Of a stretch of DNA of 10,113 bases, positions 6,146 to 10,113 are shown one piece after another. Numbering within the stretch: position 1 is the stretch's first letter; each line of letters begins with the position of its first letter. Source of the DNA: an uncultured Collinsella sp. (GTDB lineage: Bacteria; Actinomycetota; Coriobacteriia; Coriobacteriales; Coriobacteriaceae); assembly GCA_934617135.1 (NCBI GenBank), contig CAKTUC010000049.1, forward strand, positions 1 to 10,113, given 5' to 3'. The position numbers were made by a program, and so were the translations under genes. The notes beneath the pieces were generated by a model. The model saw only the letters and a program-made list of their open reading frames with translations, did not search any database and was not told the origin of the DNA.

Positions 6146-6967
6146 ATGGACACCACCTTCAGCCACATCAAAGCCGTGTTCTGCGATATCGACGGCACGC
6201 TGCTCACGAGCGAGCATACGGTTTCCCCGCGCACCGTGGCGGCCATCCGCGCCCTGCGCGAGCGCGGCGTGCTCTTTGGCCTGTGCACCGGGCGCGACGC
6301 CCAGGCGACCGAGACCATGTACGAGCTCTGGGGCATCGACGGCCTGGTGGACGTGATGGTGGGCTGTGGCGGCGCCGAAGTCATCGACCGCGCGCACGGC
6401 GTCAATGAGCTGAGCTACCCGCTGCCGGGCGAAACCATCACGCGCATCTGCAAACACATGGCGGACCTTCCGGCAACGCCCGTTTGCCCCCGAGACGGCG
6501 TGTTTTACGTTCCCGAGAGCAATGCGTGCGTGGAGCACTTGTCGCAGGTTGATGGCGTGCCCTATAAGGTGGTCGATTTTGACGAGTTCCTGCGCGAGCC
6601 GCAGCCCAAGGTGATGTTTACCATGGCGCCCGAGGTGATGCCGCAGGTCATCGAGCGAGCATCGACGTTCGTCGACGACACCGTCAAGGCGGCCGCCCTG
6701 CAAACCACGCAGCGCCTCTACGAGTTCATGGATCCGCGCGTGTCCAAGACGCGCGGCCTTGTGCGCGTGGCGGAGCTCAACGACATGGAGCTCCAGAACA
6801 TCTGCGTGTTTGGCGATGCCGATAACGACACCTGCATGGTGGCCGACGCCGGCGTGGGCGTGGCCATGGCAAACGGCAGCGAGGCCACCCGCGCCGCCGC
6901 GGACTATGTAACCGCCAGCAACGACGAAGACGGCATCGCGATCTTTATCGAGGAACATCTGCTGTAG
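6146..6967 (+). CDS. Cof-type HAD-IIB phosphatase
   Basis: A 273-residue soluble haloacid dehalogenase-superfamily hydrolase, normal length for the Cof/YidA-like subfamily, which dephosphorylates sugar phosphates, nucleotides or cofactor intermediates in the cytoplasm. Motif I is FCDIDGTLL, with nucleophile Asp14 and acid/base Asp16. Motif II is Thr48 in LCTGR. Motif III is probably Lys201 in VSKTRGL. Motif IV is GDADND at 223-228, which binds Mg2+. The C2-type cap lies between motifs II and III (about 75-195). The C-terminus reads GVGVAMANGSEATRAAADYVTASNDEDGIA, very typical of this group. All catalytic residues are present; substrate cannot be assigned. ATG 6146 has AGAAAGG (6134-6140) five bases upstream. 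It appears monocistronic, with repeats on both sides. Confidence 0.95.
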   Translation: MDTTFSHIKAVFCDIDGTLLTSEHTVSPRTVAAIRALRERGVLFGLCTGRDAQATETMYELWGIDGLVDVMVGCGGAEVIDRAHGVNELSYPLPGETITRICKHMADLPATPVCPRDGVFYVPESNACVEHLSQVDGVPYKVVDFDEFLREPQPKVMFTMAPEVMPQVIERASTFVDDTVKAAALQTTQRLYEFMDPRVSKTRGLVRVAELNDMELQNICVFGDADNDTCMVADAGVGVAMANGSEATRAAADYVTASNDEDGIAIFIEEHLL

Positions 6968-6980
6968 CGCTGGGGGAGAG

Positions 6981-7013
6981 CCGCCACAATGGAGACAGGC
7001 TCCTTTGCGGTGG
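6981..7013 (+). repeat. Short hairpin family, copy C
   Basis: CCGCCACAATGG (6981-6992) and CCTTTGCGGTGG (7002-7013) form an imperfect stem, related to copies A (4455) and B (6026). It lies 14 nt after the stop of the HAD gene and 11 nt before repeat copy 4. There is no T-tract directly after it. Confidence 0.65.
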
Positions 7014-7024
7014 CCGGGACTTCC

Positions 7025-7089
7025 AAACCATCACAACATTCGATGAAAATCGCGATTTTGGCGAAAAACGTCGAATGTTGGGACGGTTT
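7025..7089 (-). repeat. 65-bp REPIN-like palindrome, copy 4 (inverted, mosaic arms)
   Basis: The arms are 7025-7043 (AAACCATCACAACATTCGA) and 7071-7089 (TCGAATGTTGGGACGGTTT). The centre equals that of copy 3 except for one base (TTGGCG instead of TTGCCG). The left arm carries the A seen at position 9 of copy 3, while the right arm is identical to copies 1 and 2, so the stem has two mismatches. The right arm tip GGGACGGTTTT occurs again at 7101-7111, a possible remnant. It lies in the same inverted orientation as copy 3. Confidence 0.93.
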
Positions 7090-7210
7090 TGGTTGCAGGC
7101 GGGACGGTTTTCGCCGCAGGTCCGCCGGGTCGCGCCCTGCCAGCCCGCCGTCCTCGTTACGTTTTCGCTGCATTTGGGTAAAGCGCCTGCTCCAAGCCGG
7201 CGTTGCCTTG

Positions 7211-7216
7211 TATACT
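7211..7216 (+). promoter_or_regulatory. Candidate -10 box for gatCAB
   Basis: TATACT matches the -10 consensus at five of six positions and lies 35 nt before gatC ATG 7252. The region 16-18 nt upstream has no recognisable -35 box. Confidence 0.45.
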
Positions 7217-7251
7217 AGAGCGGTTTAACTGTTATGCGGAAGGGAGCGCCT

Positions 7252-7563
7252 ATGGCACTCAGCGAGAAAGACGTGCGCGGCATCGCCGAGTACGCAAAGA
7301 TCGCACTGACCGATGACGAGCTCACCCAGATGACGTCCTACATGAACGACGCCGTCCAGATGCTCGAGCCCGTCTTGCAATATGACTTGCCCGACGTGGA
7401 GCCCACGTTCCATCCCATCGGAAGCCTGTCCAACGTGATGGGCGACGACCTGCGCGAGCCCGAGCGCGACCTGCCGCTCGACGTTGCGCTCGAAAACGCC
7501 GGCAGCGCGCGCGACCGCTACTTCCGCGTTCCGTCCATTCTGGGAGAGGGGGAGAGCGAGTAA
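7252..7563 (+). CDS. gatC: Asp/Glu-tRNA amidotransferase subunit GatC
   Basis: GatC is the small subunit that wraps around GatA and GatB and stabilises the amidotransferase complex converting Glu-tRNA(Gln) and Asp-tRNA(Asn) to the amide forms. The 103-residue protein has the normal length and pattern: ALSEKDVRGIAEYAKIALTDDEL at the N-terminus, a central ML-PV segment, and the C-terminal LRED/A-N-A-type region (DDLREPERDLPLDVALENAG...YFRVPSIL). GGAAGGGAG (7238-7246) lies five bases before ATG 7252, so this start is chosen over the in-frame ATG at 7234. Its stop codon TAA overlaps the gatA ATG by one base (TAATG), consistent with coupled translation. Confidence 0.96.
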   Translation: MALSEKDVRGIAEYAKIALTDDELTQMTSYMNDAVQMLEPVLQYDLPDVEPTFHPIGSLSNVMGDDLREPERDLPLDVALENAGSARDRYFRVPSILGEGESE

Positions 7564-9077
7564 TGGCGCAGAGCTTCGATTCCCTTACCGCCGCCCAGAT
7601 CGCCGCGGGCGTTGCCGCCGGCGACTTTACCGCTACCGAGGTGGCCCAGGCCTCCCTTGCCGCCATCGAGGCACGCGAGGGCGGGGTCCAGGCATTCCTG
7701 CAGGTGTCGCCCGAGCTCGCGCTCGAGGCCGCCGCGCGCGTGGATGCCGATCGCGCCGCCGGAAAGCCGCTGCCCCCGCTCGCGGGCGTGCCGCTGGCCA
7801 TCAAGGACAACATGAACCTCGTGGGTACGCGCACCACCTGCGCTTCCCGCATGCTCGAGGACTACCAGAGCGTCTACACTGCCACCTGCGTCCAGCGCAT
7901 GCTCGACGCCGGCTGCCTGCCCATGGGCAAGGCCAACATGGACGAGTTCGCCTTTGGTAGTTCTACCGAGAGCTCGGCCTTCCACCGCACCAACAACCCC
8001 TGGGATACCGAGCGCGTGCCCGGCGGCTCCTCGGGTGGCTCCGCTGCCGCCGTCGCCGCGGGCGAGGTCGCGCTCTCGCTGGGTTCGGACACCGGCGGCT
8101 CCATTCGCCAGCCGGCGTCGCTCTGCGGCGTGGTGGGCTTTAAGCCCACGTACGGCGCCGTGAGCCGCTACGGTGTGGTGGCCTTTGGCTCGTCGCTCGA
8201 CCAGGTTGGCCCCTTCGGCCGCACGGTCGAGGACGTCGCGCTGGCCATGAATGCGCTCACCGGTGCGGGCCGCGATCCGTACGACTGCACCAGCCAGGAC
8301 TGCGCCGTCGACTTTACCGAGCACCTCAACGATAGCATCGAGGGCAAGCGCGTGGGCATCATCCCCGCGTTTATGGAGGCCGAGGGCCTGACGCCCGAGG
8401 TCAAGGCCGCTGTTCAGCGCGCCGCCAAGGAGCTGCAGAACCAGGGTGCCGAGCTGGTCGAGGTCGACCTGCCGCATCTGGACGCCGCCATCGCCGCCTA
8501 CTACGTCATCGGCCCGGCCGAAGCGTTCTCCAACCTTGCCCGCTTCGACGGCATTCGCTATGGCTACCAGGAGGAGGGCTGCGCCAACCTGTCCGACCAG
8601 AGCTCGCTTTCGCGCGCCCACGGCTTTGGCGCCGAGGCCAAGCGCCGTCAGATGCTCGGCGCCTATCTGCTGAGCTCGGGCGTGTACGACAAGTACTACT
8701 ACGCCGCGCAGAAGGCCCGCACGCTCATCACGCAGGACTACGACGCCGCGTATGCCAAGGTGGACACCATCCTGATGCCCGCCTCGCCGCGCACGGCCTT
8801 TAAGTTTGGCGAGATCAGCGACCCCACGCAGATGTACCTGTCCGACCTGTACACCATTTCGCTCAACATTTGCGGCAACGGCGGCATCTCGGTGCCGCTG
8901 GGCCTGGGCGAGGACAGCAAGCTGCCCGTTTCTGCCCAGCTGGTGGGACCCGCCTTTAAGGACCGTCAGCTGCTCACGTTTGCCCGCGCCCTGGAGCGCG
9001 GCTTTGCCGATGCCGCCACGGGTGCGCCCGCGCTTTCCGTCGCGCCCGATTTTGCCGGGAAGGGAGGCGAGCTGTAA
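7563..9077 (+). CDS. gatA: Asp/Glu-tRNA amidotransferase subunit A, GatA
   Basis: GatA is the glutaminase subunit. It frees ammonia from glutamine, which travels to GatB for use on the mischarged tRNA. The 504-residue protein is an amidase-signature enzyme with the full Ser-cisSer-Lys triad: Lys81 in LAIKDNM, Ser156 in PGGSSGGSAAAVAAG, and nucleophile Ser180 in GSDTGGSIRQPAS. These align within two residues of the S. aureus positions (79, 154, 178). The segment GFKPTYGAVSRYGVVAFGSSLDQVGPFGRTVED is characteristic of GatA rather than other amidases. The end includes a typical PLGLGEDSKLPVSAQLVGPAFKD stretch. It starts at the one-base overlap with gatC, with GGGAGAGGGGGAGAG-type purines just upstream, and its own stop overlaps gatB by one base. 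Confidence 0.98.
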   Translation: MAQSFDSLTAAQIAAGVAAGDFTATEVAQASLAAIEAREGGVQAFLQVSPELALEAAARVDADRAAGKPLPPLAGVPLAIKDNMNLVGTRTTCASRMLEDYQSVYTATCVQRMLDAGCLPMGKANMDEFAFGSSTESSAFHRTNNPWDTERVPGGSSGGSAAAVAAGEVALSLGSDTGGSIRQPASLCGVVGFKPTYGAVSRYGVVAFGSSLDQVGPFGRTVEDVALAMNALTGAGRDPYDCTSQDCAVDFTEHLNDSIEGKRVGIIPAFMEAEGLTPEVKAAVQRAAKELQNQGAELVEVDLPHLDAAIAAYYVIGPAEAFSNLARFDGIRYGYQEEGCANLSDQSSLSRAHGFGAEAKRRQMLGAYLLSSGVYDKYYYAAQKARTLITQDYDAAYAKVDTILMPASPRTAFKFGEISDPTQMYLSDLYTISLNICGNGGISVPLGLGEDSKLPVSAQLVGPAFKDRQLLTFARALERGFADAATGAPALSVAPDFAGKGGEL

Positions 9078-10113
9078 TGAAGGAGCTTTCCGAGGTCCTG
9101 CAGGATTGGGAGGCCGTGATCGGCCTGGAGATCCACACTGAGCTCACCGCACTCGACACCAAGATGTTCTGCAACTGCAAGCTCAGCCACGATGACGAGC
9201 CCAACGCCAACGTGTGCCCGGTGTGCCTGGGCCTGCCCGGCGCCCTGCCGGTGCCCAACAAGCGCGCCATCGAGAGCATCGTCAAGGCCGGTCTCGCCAC
9301 CAACTGCGAGATTCAGCGTCACTCGATGTTCTACCGCAAGCACTACTTCTATCCCGACATGGCCAAGAATTTCCAGACCACGCAGGGTCCGGTCGCCTTT
9401 GCCATGTATGGTCACCTGGATCTTGACGTGACCGGTCGCGGTGCCGCCGAGCGCCCCGACTGCGCGTTTGGCGAGGCCGAGGCCCAGAGCCTGGCGAGCG
9501 CTTCGGCTAACGCCGAGGGTCTGTCCACGTCCATGACGTCGACCATGCGCGAGGGCAACCAGCGCGCCGGCCACCTGGCCAGCTACGACGCGTCCAACCT
9601 GCAGATGCCCGAGCGTCGCGAGGACGGTTCCTACACGGTGCCCATTCGCATCCTGCGCATCCACATGGAGGAGGACGCCGCCAAGATGGTGCATGTGGGC
9701 GGTGCCGAGGGTCGCATTACCGCCGCGGCCGAGTCGCTCGTCGACTACAACCGCTGCGGCACGCCGCTGATCGAGCTCGTCACCGAGCCCGACCTGCGCA
9801 CGCCCGAGGAAGCCCGCCTGTTCATGGAGAAGCTCCGTCGCATCTTTGTGACGCTGGGCATTTCCGACTGCTCCATGGAGAAGGGCTCCATGCGCTGCGA
9901 CGGCAACGTGTCGCTGCGTCGCCGCGGCGAGATTAAACTGGGCACCAAGACCGAGCTCAAGAACCTCAACTCGTTCAAGAGCCTGCACGACGGCCTTGCC
10001 TACGAGATCTGCCGCCAGGCCGAGGTGCTCGAGGAGGGCGGCATCATCTATCAGGAGACCCGCCACTGGGAGCCCAGCCGCAAGCGCACCGTGGTCATGC
10101 GTGTGAAGGAGAC
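9077..10113 (+). CDS. gatB: Asp/Glu-tRNA amidotransferase subunit B, GatB (5' part, with insertion)
   Basis: GatB phosphorylates the misacylated tRNA's acid side chain and amidates it with ammonia from GatA. The window holds the first 345 residues of about 500 or more; the frame runs off the end. Family motifs are VIGLEIHTEL (14-23), paired cysteines C32/C34 and C47/C50 (CPVCLGLPGALP), RKHYFYPDMAKNFQ, RILRIHMEEDA (191-201), NRCGTPLIELVTEPDLRTPEEA, EKGSMRCDGNVSLR, GTKTELKNLNSF and QETRHW. Between the strand GHLDLDV and the VPIRILRIH strand, about 119-187, lie roughly 60 more residues than in S. aureus GatB as I recall it, and another short insertion follows HMEEDAAKMVH. The frame is open and conserved on both sides, so this is not a frameshift. 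ATG 9077 overlaps the gatA stop, with GGGAGG at 9062-9067 upstream. Confidence 0.97.
   Translation, partial: MKELSEVLQDWEAVIGLEIHTELTALDTKMFCNCKLSHDDEPNANVCPVCLGLPGALPVPNKRAIESIVKAGLATNCEIQRHSMFYRKHYFYPDMAKNFQTTQGPVAFAMYGHLDLDVTGRGAAERPDCAFGEAEAQSLASASANAEGLSTSMTSTMREGNQRAGHLASYDASNLQMPERREDGSYTVPIRILRIHMEEDAAKMVHVGGAEGRITAAAESLVDYNRCGTPLIELVTEPDLRTPEEARLFMEKLRRIFVTLGISDCSMEKGSMRCDGNVSLRRRGEIKLGTKTELKNLNSFKSLHDGLAYEICRQAEVLEEGGIIYQETRHWEPSRKRTVVMRVKE

Noticed and set aside
5495-6958. 487-residue minus-strand frame over the MFS and HAD genes
   Set aside because: It crosses two well-supported genes and a repeat, with His/Gly/Arg-rich composition typical of antisense shadows.
626-7089. CRISPR array suggested by repeated palindromic units
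   Set aside because: The four units are kilobases apart, in two orientations, with genes between them and no regular spacers or cas genes.
6989-7228. 79-residue + strand frame before gatC
   Set aside because: It is formed by repeat copy 4 and hairpin C, with no start signal and no domain.

Overview
The window is high-GC bacterial DNA with tightly packed genes, all on the + strand. Coding style, intergenic palindromes and gene content suggest a gut actinobacterium of class Coriobacteriia, probably Collinsella or a close relative. This is an inference from recognition; no marker gene here proves it.

Layout. (1) 1-576: the 3' end of an ABC exporter ATPase. (2) 577-2061: a lone gene of less GC-rich appearance (791-1828) whose C-terminal half looks like a PD-(D/E)XK (Vsr/DUF559-like) nuclease. 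It lies between two identical 65-bp palindromic repeats in the same orientation. (3) 2062-4318: a two-gene molybdenum cofactor operon, moaA followed by an in-frame moaC-mobB fusion. (4) 4319-4654: a noncoding stretch with a 100-nt imperfect inverted repeat and a terminator-like hairpin. (5) 4655-5935: a 12-TM MFS transporter. (6) 5936-6145: a third 65-bp repeat, a hairpin and a promoter. (7) 6146-6967: a Cof-type HAD phosphatase. (8) 6968-7251: a hairpin, the fourth 65-bp repeat and a promoter. (9) 7252-10113: gatC-gatA-gatB, with gatB cut off by the window end. The gat genes are joined by 1-nt TAATG overlaps.

How the genes relate. MoaA and the MoaC domain carry out the first step of molybdopterin synthesis, GTP to cyclic pyranopterin monophosphate. 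The MobB domain binds GTP and assists guanylylation at the end of the same pathway. GatCAB is the amidotransferase that makes Gln-tRNA(Gln) and/or Asn-tRNA(Asn) from mischarged tRNAs. The transporters and phosphatase are single units with no visible link to these pathways.

The most unusual signals are the REPIN-like 65-bp family (four copies, two orientations, a covarying stem pair and one mosaic copy), the nuclease-like gene bracketed by two identical copies, the MoaC-MobB fusion, and a roughly 60-residue insertion in GatB. No clearly new defence or RNA-guided system is visible. The repeat-bracketed gene is the best candidate for an undescribed element.
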